Shown here: piece after piece, positions 6,685 to 16,109 of the stretch
Position numbering within the stretch: position 1 is the stretch's first letter
How the letters are laid out: each line of letters starts with the position of its first letter
DNA from: JBGLNJ01 sp041300525
GTDB lineage: Bacteria; Chloroflexota; Anaerolineae; Fen-1058
Direction: 5' to 3'
Length of the DNA: 64,000 bases
NCBI GenBank assembly: GCA_041300525.1
Contig: JBGLNJ010000001.1
Coordinates: forward strand, 5,022,001 to 5,086,000
Position numbers and translations under genes: made by a program
Notes under the pieces: model-generated
Database searches by the model: none
Told to the model about the DNA's origin: nothing
Seen by the model: only the letters and a program-made list of their open reading frames with translations

Positions 6685-8175
6685 TTACGGTGAGGCGGCA
6701 GTTGCTTGCGGCACAGTGAACGGCCCCAGCCGCAGCGACGCCGTGCGCAGACCGTCGCTGGCGAGCACTTGGACGAGAACGCTCTGGCCGCCAAAATCGT
6801 CGAGGCTCAAGTCAATCGAGGGATCAGACAGATCAACGCCGCTCGTTTGCCACGTCGCGCCGCCGTCGGTCGAGGCGCGCACCAGGTAGCGCAGGCTCAC
6901 GCCTTCGGCGGCGCGCCCCTGCCAGTTGACCCGCATCGCACGCGAATCGGCGTCAAGCGCGCTCACGCCGGCCTCAAGTGATGGGCCATGCATGCTCGCC
7001 TCGAGCTGGCCCAGGATCGCACCGCCACGACGGACGCGGATGGATGTCGTGCCTTCGGCGTAAGGCACAGCCAGATGAAAGCCGGCGATTTCAGCGGCTT
7101 CGGCCCGAAGCAAGGCTTCGACGCCCGCTGCCCCGCCTCCGAATGGATCGGCGTGCGCCTGGGTGGGCGCGAAAGGATATGCGCTCAGGCTGCGCCCATC
7201 TGCATCGAGCGACTCGATGACGTAATCGCCGGGGTCGGGCAATTGCGCCCCGCTTGGCGTATCGAGAATGTAGGCGGGCCGGAATGTCACCTGTCCATTG
7301 ACCGGATCAATTCGTCCAGAGACCAACAGGGCGCGGTTGCTTTGCACTGTATCCGATTCGAGCGCGCGCTGCGCCTGGCCGTAAGCCAGCAGCGCCTTGT
7401 AGGTGTAATCGGAAATCCACTGCGGGCGGCAGTAGCCCATGATGTCATAGTACGTGGCGTAGGGATAGATCGCCTGCGTCTTGATGTCAAAGCCATAATT
7501 GGAATGGGCGCTGTTGCCAATGTAGCTTTTGCTGTTCGAAACATAGGGGAACGCCGAATCGGCGCCGGAAGCGCCGCAGCCGGGCGCGTGCCACCGTCTG
7601 TGGTTATGGCCCACTTCGTGCGCGTGCGTTTCGCTCGCGCTAGAGTGTGTTGTGCCGAACCCGTCAAAGCCGGTGGCAGCCTTTAGACCGATCCATCCCA
7701 TGCCGCTGATGCAACCTTTATCACAATAGATGTGAAGCAGGCCGTAATAGTAACTGTCGGGATATCCGTCTACTCCCCAGGCAGATGTCACAATGTCGAG
7801 TATGTTGCTCCAATCATCGGCGGTGGGATTGGGCACGCTGTTGTAACACGGACCGGAATACGGCAACGCGGCATGTGTCGTCGTCAGGATGGATGGCACC
7901 GGGTACATTCGATAGGTCACGTCGGTGAGATACCCGTACGGAGCGGCAGGTCGGGTTGTCCCACTGCCTCCGCTGTTGCAGGTATAGTCAATGGGCACGA
8001 TGGTCACGCGCAACGGGCCGGCATTGACAAACTGAATCATCTTGGTTCCGCTCGTGAAGGTAAACGTCGTCGAGTTGGCGGCGTACCCGCCGAGCACAAT
8101 GTTTCCGCTCTGCCACGACGACGGCAATCGGAAATTGAACGTGTCGCCGAGCGCGGCGCGATTCGCGGTGGATTT
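6685..8175 (-). CDS. Secreted zinc metallopeptidase (M66-like), N-terminally truncated by a join
   Basis: About 497 residues remain, from LKSTANRAALGDTFNFRL to the stop. The zinc motif HEVGHNHRRWHAPGCG gives HExxHxxxxxH followed by APGC, as in M66/StcE-like and related metzincin-type secreted peptidases; the C-terminal half is beta-rich (residues ending LRLGPFTVPQATAASP) and contains an immunoglobulin/fibronectin-like segment. It would cleave extracellular proteins. No signal peptide is present because the 5' end was lost near 8175, where an RHS-type gene begins on the other strand. The extra N-terminal reading up to 8379 is antisense to that gene and should be ignored. Confidence 0.75.
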   Translation of the reverse strand, partial: KSTANRAALGDTFNFRLPSSWQSGNIVLGGYAANSTTFTFTSGTKMIQFVNAGPLRVTIVPIDYTCNSGGSGTTRPAAPYGYLTDVTYRMYPVPSILTTTHAALPYSGPCYNSVPNPTADDWSNILDIVTSAWGVDGYPDSYYYGLLHIYCDKGCISGMGWIGLKAATGFDGFGTTHSSASETHAHEVGHNHRRWHAPGCGASGADSAFPYVSNSKSYIGNSAHSNYGFDIKTQAIYPYATYYDIMGYCRPQWISDYTYKALLAYGQAQRALESDTVQSNRALLVSGRIDPVNGQVTFRPAYILDTPSGAQLPDPGDYVIESLDADGRSLSAYPFAPTQAHADPFGGGAAGVEALLRAEAAEIAGFHLAVPYAEGTTSIRVRRGGAILGQLEASMHGPSLEAGVSALDADSRAMRVNWQGRAAEGVSLRYLVRASTDGGATWQTSGVDLSDPSIDLSLDDFGGQSVLVQVLASDGLRTASLRLGPFTVPQATAASP

Positions 8176-10832
8176 GAGTGTGCGCGGCGTCAAGAACACC
8201 GCCAACGTCGTGGGAAGCGTTTTTATCAACGGCGGAGTCCCCATCACAAGCGCGATGGGTGGACTCCAGATCGCCCGCGTCTGGGCGCAGGCCGATGTTG
8301 GCGGCACGACGTACACCTTCGACCCGGCCATGAAAGAGTACCAGGAGGTGTCGGGCCTGTCTAACCTGGGGGCGGCCATCGGCTACAGCCAGACAACCTT
8401 GTTGGCCCATGCCCAGGCCGGCGCGACGGCGACCGTGTCGTACACGCAAAACCTCAACGACCTCAACATCCGCGCCGACTTGATTACCTATACGATTAAC
8501 TTGGTCAACTATCTCCGCAGCAATGTCCCGGCGGCGGGCTTGGACGAGGTGATTGGCGGGCGGAGCATTGCGCAGACCGAAATGACGGCGTATGCCACCG
8601 CGCTGCCGTATGCCGTCTCAGTGTCGGGCCAGACGCAACTCGCGACGATTCCCGAAGCCTACCGCCACACGCTGCGCGTGCAGCACGTGGGGATTGACCG
8701 CACCTTCAAAACGTTCGAGATCGCCGGCCAGCGCGTCTCGATCTTTTACGAGGCCGGCGACAACTACAAGCCCGTCTTGCGCGTGGACGGCGCGCCCATC
8801 ATGACCGGCACGGCCACCCTCAGTGGCACGGCGTATGCCATGACCGTCACGGTGGATCACCCCTACGCAGCCTTTGGCGGGACGATGGCCGACGACGAGC
8901 ACGTCTTTGATCTGGATAGCGGCGCGACCTACATTATCAACCACGACTTTAACGGCGTCTCGTCTGATCTGATCGCCAGGCGCAACAACCTGTTGGCTCA
9001 GTATCGCTTCGATGGACTGGCGGATGACTCGGAGCCAGTGCGGGGCGAGAGCCTGTGGCTGATGGGCCTCACCTATTTACACGAGGTGACGCTGTACAGT
9101 CACCTGGTGGATCGCCTGGGCAAAGTCACTTCTGTCTCGCACCATACCGTGGGCGTGCTGGGCCAGGAACTGGGTTACTTTATGGACATGCCGATGGCGG
9201 CCCACAACAGCAACTCGACGGACGGCGTCTCGGATCACTGGGTGACCTTCAGGGTGTTGAGCATGATGGCCAGCGCGTTTGAGCACGGCGTGCTGGAACA
9301 ACTGCAAGGCAGCGCGCGGCCGGCTGTTTCCACCATCAAGGCGATCCGGGTTGCCAACAGCCGTGGAGACAAGATTTTCCTGGCCAACTCGGGCAACTGG
9401 ACATCCGTCAAAGCGCAACTCAAGAACTATTTTGCAGGGGCTTTGAGCCAGATTGAATTTCTGATCACGACCTATGGCTACGAATTCGTGCTGCCTGAAG
9501 ACGGCGCGATGGTGATCAACCAATGGGAGGGCACAGGCTATATCCAGTACTATCAGAGCGGCAGCAGCGCCTCGATGGGCATGATCATCGTCGGCGGCTA
9601 CTTGGGCGGCCAGAGCACGGTCACCGAGACGGTGCAGCCCGGCTGGGTGATTTCGCAAACTGTCCATCTGCCCGCCGATCAACTGGGAGAAACGAACACG
9701 CCCCAGAGCAACGACCCGGTAGATATGGCGACCGGCGCTTTTCACACTGAAAACACTGACTTGGCTATTGGCCTGCCAGAGCCGCTGGGGCTGCGCTTCA
9801 GTCGCGCTTACAACAGCAGTCGCCGCTATAGCCTGGGAGCGCTGGGCTATGGCTGGTCGCACAGCTACGAGATGTCCGTCGGCGCGCGCAGCGATGGCGA
9901 CCTGGCCTTGGGCCGGCGCGGCGCGGTGGATGCGGCGGCCGCTATCGTCAATCTCTATGTCGCGCTGGATCTGCTCAAGAACCAGCATCCGGGCGTGCTG
10001 GAATGGGCGGTGACCGACCTGGCGACCCAGTGGGCGATGGAACAGATGATTGACAACGCCCTCACCATTGGCGCGAACGCGAAAACCTATGAATATCTCA
10101 AGCTGCCCGATGGCTCTTTTAGCCCGCCGCCCGGCGTTGCGGTGAGCCTGACGGTAGATGGCAGTGGCTACCATCTGTATGATCCGTTTAGCTCTCGCTT
10201 TGACTTTGACACGAGCGGCCGGGTGACGGCATGGAAAGATGCCAACGACAACACTATCGCTTTCGCCTACGACGGCGGGGGCAAGCTCCAGACCGTTGCC
10301 AGCAACACGGGCGTGACGCTCACCCTCACCTACAGCGGCGACCGGCTGGCCTACGTCGGCGATTCGGCAGGACGGCAGATCACCTATACCTATGCCGCAG
10401 GCAACCTGGTCGCCGGCCGCGATGCGATGAACAATCCCTGGGCGTATGGGTACGACGCGGCGCATCGCCTGATTTCGATGACGGCCCCGTTGGGCCAGGT
10501 CGTGGCGACTAACGTTTACGATACGCAGGGCCGCGTGATCACGCAGACGGATGCGCTGGGCAACGCGACCACCTTTTTCTTCAGCGGCTACCGGAACGTG
10601 GAGCGCAATCCCGACGGCAGCGAGGTGGTTCACTATTTCGGCAACCAGACTCGATACGTAGGCCGCCAGGATCCGCAAGGGAACAAGAGCGTTTTTGGCT
10701 ACGATGGTCAGGGCCAGCGGACCCAGGTGACCGGACGCCTGAACGACACGAGCGCCTACACTTACCACAGTGGATCCGGCCAAGTGGCTTCTATTACGAA
10801 CAGCCAGGGCAAGACGATCACCTATACCTACG
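8176..10832 (+). CDS. RHS/YD-repeat protein with transglutaminase-like and DUF6531 domains, internal fragment
   Basis: About 885 residues without either end. The first part contains a transglutaminase C-terminal pattern (IARVWAQADVGGTTYTFDP), followed by a long alpha/beta region; DUF6531 appears near PVDMATGAFHTENTDLAIG and RFSRAYNSSRR; then YD/RHS repeats (FDFDTSGRVTAWKDANDN, YGYDAAHRLISM, NVYDTQGRVITQTDALGN, FGYDGQGQRTQV). Such proteins form a secreted shell around a variable C-terminal toxin or adhesin. The C-terminal tip is absent: at about 10832 the frame passes into a membrane flippase. Another RHS remnant lies at 25885-26287. Confidence 0.8.
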
Positions 10833-11260
10833 TCATGTTCTCGACGGTTTCCCATTCGCACGCTCGCGGTGACGAGACTATTTCGCTGTTCAAGCGAGTG
10901 CTGGTCGTGGTGATTGTGCTCGGCATCGTCGCCGTCGCCTTCACCGGTCTGCTCGCCCGGCCGCTTTTGCTTTACACTGTAGGTGCGGACTATGCCGCTG
11001 CCGTGCCGTTCATGGTGTGGTATATGGCGGCGACTGTCTTGTTGTCGCTCGTCATGGTCGTCAACTCCTTTTACCTGGCCCGGCGCGAGGGACATTTCAT
11101 CCCGGCGCTGGCAGCGGGCACATGTCTGTTGACTGCCCTGTTGCTCGTCTTTCACGACAACGTGTCGGCCATCTTGCGGGACATCCTGATTGCGTATGGC
11201 GCTATCCTGGTTGCCTATGCTGCACAGGCCGTTGTACGTCCGCATCCCCCAAACGGCTGA
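10833..11260 (+). CDS. Oligosaccharide flippase (MATE/Wzx-like), C-terminal fragment
   Basis: About 142 residues beginning FSTVSHSHARGDETISLFK, then four hydrophobic segments (VLVVVIVLGIVAVAFTGLLA, FMVWYMAATVLLSLVMVV, ALAAGTCLLTALLLVF, LIAYGAILVAYAAQAVV). The SHARGD loop and the RPLLLYTVGADYAAAVPF stretch are typical of polysaccharide exporters that flip lipid-linked sugars. It converges with a methyltransferase gene (46-bp overlap) in a polysaccharide-type cluster. The in-frame link to the RHS protein upstream is a join artefact. Confidence 0.72.
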
Positions 11261-11880
11261 TGCTGCAAGACGTACAGGTAACTGTCGAGCATGCCCGGCA
11301 GGAGCGCACGCACGGTGACGACACGCAGGCCGCCGGCATCCGCTTCGGCGCGCACATCACCGGGCGTGACCGGGTAGGCTGCCAGCGCGCTGCGACGCGC
11401 CAGACGGTTGAACGCCCACAACACGCTCGTCCCGCTCAAGTGATAGTTGACGACCATTGGCCCGCTCGTCACGCGCGCCAGTTCGCGCAGCACTGTTTGC
11501 CGGACTGGGCCGGGCAGGTGCGCCATCAGCCGATACGACACCGCGCAGTCAAAGGCCCTATCCTTGAACGGCAGGCGCTCGACGTCAGCTTGAACCAGGC
11601 CAGAGCGGGCCGCCTGACGGAGGCGCGACTGTTGCAGCATCGCCGCAGAAATGTCGGTCCCCACCACCTGCCAACCGATTTCCTCTAGCGCGGCGGATAT
11701 TCGCCCGGTGCCGACCGGCACATCGAGAATCAACAGTGGCCGCGGCCGCCCGGCCAGCATCTGGATCAAAGCCTTTTTCTCCAGCCAATCCACCAGGCGG
11801 CCACGCAGCGACCGAAACCTGTGCGCTTCATACGCTTCGGCGATGTTTTCTGCCTGGTAGTGTGTCCTGGCTTTGTACAT
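11215..11880 (-). CDS. Class I SAM-dependent methyltransferase
   Basis: 221 residues from ATG at 11880 (MYKARTHYQAENIAEAYEAH). The SAM-binding core is clear: LLILDVPVGTGRISAAL (motif I), VVGTDISAAMLQQS (motif II acidic residue), VQADVERLPFKDRAFDCAV (motifs III-IV). The substrate is unknown; among flippase, glycosyltransferase and kinase genes it may methylate a sugar or lipid intermediate. The upstream gene ends 14 bp before this start, so they are probably co-transcribed. Confidence 0.85.
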   Translation of the reverse strand: MYKARTHYQAENIAEAYEAHRFRSLRGRLVDWLEKKALIQMLAGRPRPLLILDVPVGTGRISAALEEIGWQVVGTDISAAMLQQSRLRQAARSGLVQADVERLPFKDRAFDCAVSYRLMAHLPGPVRQTVLRELARVTSGPMVVNYHLSGTSVLWAFNRLARRSALAAYPVTPGDVRAEADAGGLRVVTVRALLPGMLDSYLYVLQHQPFGGCGRTTACAA

Positions 11881-11894
11881 GCGTGATGTATCCT

Positions 11895-12911
11895 TTATCC
11901 GGCCAACAGTGGCAGCGCCTGATGGGCCCAGCCTCGCTGCCGCCCTACTTGCAAGCGCCAGCACTGTGACTGGCGCATAAAGCCATCCAACTGCGCCCGA
12001 TACGTTTCCCAATAATCCACCGATTGACCACGCAGGGAGTGTCCCAACGCGATCAAGTCGCCAAAGCAGGCTTCCCAGTATTTCAGTTGCAGCAAGATGA
12101 CGCGGCTGAGCGCCTCGGGGTGGATACGAATCTTGTGCGTGGCGGTCGCCTCCGCCGATTCAACGAGCACCACCTGGGCTGCGCTTGGGCCTGGCTCAGG
12201 GACAGACGCCAAGCCAAAAAGCTGTCGAGCAGGCACGTGCAGCGATAACACCACACGCCGTTGGCTGAGACGCTCAAGCAGGGCGCACATTTGCAGCCAT
12301 CCGCGCTGGCGCGCGGTCAGGCGCGCGCGCAAGGGCGCGTTCTCGGCAAATGCGGCCGCTTTGATGGAAAGCTCATCGCCAAGGCCGTGTAGAGTTCCAT
12401 CACCAGAGGCCAACACAAAGTCATCCCCTACGAACCGAGCGCCAGCGGCGCAACAGGCCAGAAGCAGCGAAGTTTTGCCGGCTCCGCCCAGCCCAATCAA
12501 CGCCAACAACTGCTCGCCCCAGCGCACCACCGAAGCTGGCAGCAAAAAGCGCCCCTGCTGCAAGAGTACGCGCTGTAAGAATGGGAAAACTATCATGCGC
12601 GCCGCCAGCCACTCCTGGTACAGAGGGGAGCAAAAGCCAATGTCCAACGAGGCAGCGTCAGGCCGCAACTCGGCCCGCCAGGGCACCAACTTGTAGTCTC
12701 CCCGCACCTGCAAGCTGCCGTCCGGCATCAAAGTAAATGCCCCGGCTGTTTTGTGAGCAGGCAGATCGAGCGCCAGGTACAAGTCGGCTGCGGGTGCTTG
12801 CGCAGGATGCGCCCAATGCGAAAAGAGGCCGGCCAGATAATCTGGCGGACGCTGCCCGGACACACTCAAGCGCGCATTTTGTCCCAGGTCAATGAGCAGG
12901 GTGTTTGGCAA
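11895..12911 (-). CDS. HPr kinase/phosphorylase-like P-loop protein of a polysaccharide cluster
   Basis: 338 residues. A P-loop LIGLGGAGKTSLLLA near residue 140 is followed by GARFVGDDFVLASGDG, the combination seen in HprK C-terminal domains and in the HprK-related proteins of exopolysaccharide and peptide-modification loci. The HPr-specific signature and N-terminal domain of true HprK are not visible. The start overlaps the DUF2304 gene by 23 bp and the methyltransferase follows, so it belongs to the same minus-strand operon. It may act as a kinase on a cluster product or as a regulator; this is inferred from relatives. Confidence 0.68.
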   Translation of the reverse strand: MPNTLLIDLGQNARLSVSGQRPPDYLAGLFSHWAHPAQAPAADLYLALDLPAHKTAGAFTLMPDGSLQVRGDYKLVPWRAELRPDAASLDIGFCSPLYQEWLAARMIVFPFLQRVLLQQGRFLLPASVVRWGEQLLALIGLGGAGKTSLLLACCAAGARFVGDDFVLASGDGTLHGLGDELSIKAAAFAENAPLRARLTARQRGWLQMCALLERLSQRRVVLSLHVPARQLFGLASVPEPGPSAAQVVLVESAEATATHKIRIHPEALSRVILLQLKYWEACFGDLIALGHSLRGQSVDYWETYRAQLDGFMRQSQCWRLQVGRQRGWAHQALPLLAG

Positions 12912-13302
12912 GCGAATGCTCCCCTTGAATGTGTACGATTGCCTCCGGCGTTGTGTGCCAGGCCCGCACCTGTGACATCTGCCAGTTCAGCAGCGCCACC
13001 TCTTGCGCCAACCGGCGGTTCTGATCGGACAGGCGCGAGATGACGACCGAAAACTGGAGCAAGGTCAGCGTGACCAATCCAAACCCCACCACGAACAATG
13101 CCGCCGGTGGATAAAAGATGCCCACCAGGCGGGAGAAAAGGTGCAGCCCTTCGCGCCACACCGAAAGGCCCAGCAGCACCAGGCCGGTGAGCAGCCACAA
13201 CAACGAATAGCCCTCGCTCAACCGGCGGCGGCGGACCGCTTCAAACACCAGCGCCAGCAAACCCAACGTCCCGAGGATGGCAAACACTTCGACGCGAGTC
13301 AT
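12889..13302 (-). CDS. DUF2304 family membrane protein
   Basis: 137 residues from ATG at 13302, overlapping the stop of the glycosyltransferase fragment (ATGA). Three transmembrane helices are evident (VFAILGTLGLLALVFEAV, YSLLWLLTGLVLLGLSV, FYPPAALFVVGFGLVTLTLL) followed by a cytosolic coiled coil (SDQNRRLAQEVALLNWQ). DUF2304 proteins usually sit next to dolichol-phosphate-mannose-type glycosyltransferases, exactly as here. The larger open frame that fuses it to a DNA methyltransferase is a join artefact. Confidence 0.85.
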   Translation of the reverse strand: MTRVEVFAILGTLGLLALVFEAVRRRRLSEGYSLLWLLTGLVLLGLSVWREGLHLFSRLVGIFYPPAALFVVGFGLVTLTLLQFSVVISRLSDQNRRLAQEVALLNWQMSQVRAWHTTPEAIVHIQGEHSLAKHPAH

Positions 13303-13475
13303 GGCTGACTCCTTTCTGCGCGCCGGGGTGCCTGGCGCAAAAAGGCCACCAGGATCGCCAGCAGCACTTTGACGACGTAATACAGCACGTGCCAGGGCCG
13401 GATGGACGACCGGCCGGCGGTGCGCGCTTGCATCGTCACCGGCACTTCGACCACGCGGAACCCGGCGCGGCACCG
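13299..13475 (-). CDS. Family 2 glycosyltransferase, C-terminal fragment
   Basis: About 58 residues: CRAGFRVVEVPVTMQART, then AGRSSIRPWHVLYYVVKVLL. The E-V-P-V plus R-x-x-G-x-S-S-I pattern before a membrane-proximal helix is characteristic of GT2 polyprenyl-phosphate sugar transferases. Coupled to the DUF2304 gene by overlapping stop and start codons. The catalytic N-terminal domain was lost at the join near 13475. Confidence 0.75.
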   Translation of the reverse strand, partial: RCRAGFRVVEVPVTMQARTAGRSSIRPWHVLYYVVKVLLAILVAFLRQAPRRAERSQP

Positions 13476-15447
13476 TTTCATTCTTTGCGCCCTCGAATAC
13501 TCCTGGCCCAATATCAATCACGCTTGTAAGGGAAGTCTTTGTCAACATCAATCTACGAAGTTTCTCGAAAGAATCGTTGCTTAACAAAGTGTGTGGAATG
13601 ATAAAACTCAAATAACCACCATGTCTTAGTAACCGGTTGGTTGACAGCTCCATGAAAAGTCCGTACACATCGAAGCGATATTCTGAAGTCTCATAGCGAT
13701 CAAAGAAATATTGCTTGTCAGCTTCCAGCAACTCGGTAATGAACAGATACGGCGGATTCCCAATCACGCAGTCAAATTGGCCCCCACCCGCACCCTCCCC
13801 CGTTCCACGGGGGAGGGCAAGGGAGGGAGCGAACTCGGCTTTCCAATCAAACGGCTTGACGCGCGCCCATTCTTCCGCGTCCGGCATCAGTTGCCCCTCA
13901 AAATAATCCGTCCCGACCAGGCTGTTGCCGCACTTGATGTTGTTCGCAAGCGTTGGCAGCAGGCCGCGCTTGTGCGGCAGCGTCGTTTCGCCTTCCAGCG
14001 CCTTGATGTAGAGGCTCATCATCGTGATCTCGACCGCCTGCGGGTCAAGGTCCACGCCGAAAATATTATTCGTCAGGATCTCGCCCTTTTTCAGAATGGA
14101 GAGCCGCTTGCCGGCAGGCAGCCCGCCCACCGGGTCGGCGTCAATCAGGTCGGCCCACAGTTGATCCTGCCGCGCTTCCTTGGGATGCTCGGAATAGTAG
14201 GCCACGTGATAGTCAATCAGCTTTTGGTACGCGGCCAGCAGGAACGAGCCGGAGCCGCAGGCGGGGTCCGCGATGCGCAGCCTGGCGATCTGGGCGGGCG
14301 TCTTGCCCTCGATCAATTTGCCCACAGTCTGCTCCACGATATAGTCCACGATGTACTTGGGCGTGTAATAGACGCCGCCGGCCTTGCGGACTTCCGGCTT
14401 GTCTTCCACGATAGCGCGCTTGGCGGTGACGCGAATTGTCTTGCCCAGGTACCGCTCGTAAATCGAGCCGAGCAGCTCGACGCCGATGACGGCAAAGTCA
14501 TACGGGCCGTCCGTCAGTCCGTGAATGATGCGGGCCGTGAGCGCATCGTCGAACGCAGCCTCGTCGAGCGCGGCGTTGGGCTTGAACACTTCGCCGTTCA
14601 AGTCCTCGTTGACCGTTTCGAACAGCGCGTTGAGCGTGGCGCGCAGCGAGCGGTGCTTGCCTTCGCTCCAACGCTCCACCAGCTTTTTGAGCGTGTCGGT
14701 CTGGATGATGCGCCGATCCTCCGCGATGCGGCAAAAGATCAGCCGGTCGAGCATCACCTGGACGGCCTCGTTGAGCGCGCGCACGTCCAGGTCAGAGTTG
14801 TGCCTAAAGGCATCTTTGGCGAGCAGCTCGCGCCAGTCGGTGAGATCGGCCAGGAAGGCTTGGTCCACCGGCACGCGCATCCGGCGCGAGGCGGCGTCTT
14901 GCTTGAGCAGCTTGTCCAACGACCCGGCGGCCACCTCGTCGCGGGAGAGCTGCCACAAGTCGGCCAGCGCCGCACCGGTGAGGTATTCGTCGTAGCGGTA
15001 TTGAAAGATGAGGCCCAGGTCGGGATGTTCCGGGTCGGGCTTGAGCGTGGCGTCGTACAGGCGGAACTCTTCAAAGTCGGTGAGGACGGCGAAGGAAACG
15101 TCGGCGTGATTCCAGGCGTATCGCTTGGCTTGCAGGATGTGCGGACCGCTCAGCTTGACGTGCGGCGCTTTGGCTTCCGCAAAGAATTTGGTCCGGGCGT
15201 TGATGCGAAAGTTGTAATCGGGCTTGCCGGTGGTTTCGCCCTTTTCCATCCACACTTCGCAGCGGGATGGCCCCAGCCCCGCGTGGTCTTCCAGATCCCA
15301 ACCCAGCGCGTCGAACAAGGGATCAATGAAATGGCGGCGGGCTTGGGCTTCGGAATACTCGGTGGAAAGGTACTCGGAAGCGTTGGCTTTGAATTTGCCG
15401 GCCAATGCCTCCAGGCGCGCGTGAAATTCGGCTAGAGTTGTAGACAT
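13476..15447 (-). CDS. Type IIG restriction-modification enzyme (Eco57I-like), C-terminally truncated
   Basis: About 657 residues from ATG at 15447. The N-terminal nuclease-like domain has PD-(D/E)xK spacing (GKPDYNFRINARTKFFAEAK, residues about 72-91). A helical linker follows, then the N6-adenine methyltransferase: motif I IADPACGSGSFLLAAYQ and motif IV DCVIGNPPYLF. The target recognition domain is missing because the segment ends after IDIGPGVFEGAKNE. Just before NPPY the protein carries an extra SLALPRGTGEGAGGG stretch encoded by a palindromic repeat. Such single-chain enzymes cut and methylate foreign DNA. No other restriction gene is in the segment. Confidence 0.85.
13793..13817. repeat. 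Palindromic repeat inserted in frame in the methyltransferase gene
   Basis: CCCTCCCCCG (13793-13802) and CGGGGGAGGG (13808-13817) form a perfect 10-bp stem with loop TTCCA, flanked by further C-rich and G-rich tracts. It encodes a Gly/Pro/Arg-rich peptide and keeps the frame open next to the catalytic NPPY. Confidence 0.7.
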
Positions 15448-15483
15448 GGGGTGATCCTTGTGCGGGAGAATCTTGCAAAGGTT

Positions 15484-16044
15484 TCAGATCTCTTTGTATC
15501 GAAAGCAACTCACGACGTGATCGTTCACCAGGCCGACCGCCTGCATAAAGGCGTAGCAAATGGTAGAGCCGACGAACGAAAAGCCGCGCTTTTTCAAATC
15601 CTTGCTCATCGCATCCGACTCGGCGGTCTTGGCCGGAATCTCTTTCAGCGTCTTCCAGGCGTTGCGCCGGGGCTTGCCGCCGACGAACTGCCATATGTAG
15701 GCATCAAAACTGCCAAACTCTTTTTGAACCGCCAGGAACGCCTGAGCATTTTGGATGGCCGACGCGATCTTGCGCCGGTTGCGCACGATGCCGGGGTTCG
15801 CCAAGAGCTGCGCCACTTTCTCGGCATCATAGCGGGCCACTCGCCGGGGGTCGAACTTGTCGAACGCCTTGCAATAGTTTTCGCGCTTGTTGAGGATGGT
15901 TGACCAACTCAGTCCGGCTTGCGCGCCTTCGAGGATCAAGAACTCGAAGAGCTTGCGGTCGTCGTGAACAGGCACGCCCCATTCGTCGTCGTGGTACGCC
16001 ACGTAGAGCGGCTCGATCCCGGCCCATTCGCATCTCGTCTTCAT
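15484..16044 (-). CDS. tag: DNA-3-methyladenine glycosylase I
   Basis: 186 residues, the usual length of Tag. ATG at 16044 has GGAGG 4-5 nt upstream and starts MKTRCEWAG. Family motifs: YHDDEWGVPVHDDRKLFEFL, EGAQAGLSWSTILNKRE and GFSFVGSTICYAFMQAVG, plus the zinc-binding Cys/His set near both ends (C5, and H and C in VNDHVVSCF). It excises 3-methyladenine from alkylated DNA in base excision repair. It stands 36 bp upstream of the restriction-modification gene on the same strand; no operon role is implied. Confidence 0.93.
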   Translation of the reverse strand: MKTRCEWAGIEPLYVAYHDDEWGVPVHDDRKLFEFLILEGAQAGLSWSTILNKRENYCKAFDKFDPRRVARYDAEKVAQLLANPGIVRNRRKIASAIQNAQAFLAVQKEFGSFDAYIWQFVGGKPRRNAWKTLKEIPAKTAESDAMSKDLKKRGFSFVGSTICYAFMQAVGLVNDHVVSCFRYKEI

Positions 16045-16109
16045 CTGGCCTCCGGCAGCTTGAATGATATGTGACTTGGCATCGCGCCAGCCCAGGGCAT
16101 CCGCACGGG

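Noticed and set aside
9077..11245. 722-codon open frame antisense to the RHS gene
   Set aside because: Low-complexity Arg/His/Ala-rich composition, no domain, and it crosses the join at 10832; a shadow of GC-rich coding.
8042..11260. RHS-flippase fusion protein
   Set aside because: Both domains are truncated at 10832, a regular join position; the in-frame link is chance.
12889..15447. DNA methyltransferase fused to DUF2304
   Set aside because: Between them lies an out-of-frame glycosyltransferase fragment; DUF2304 has its own start overlapping that gene.
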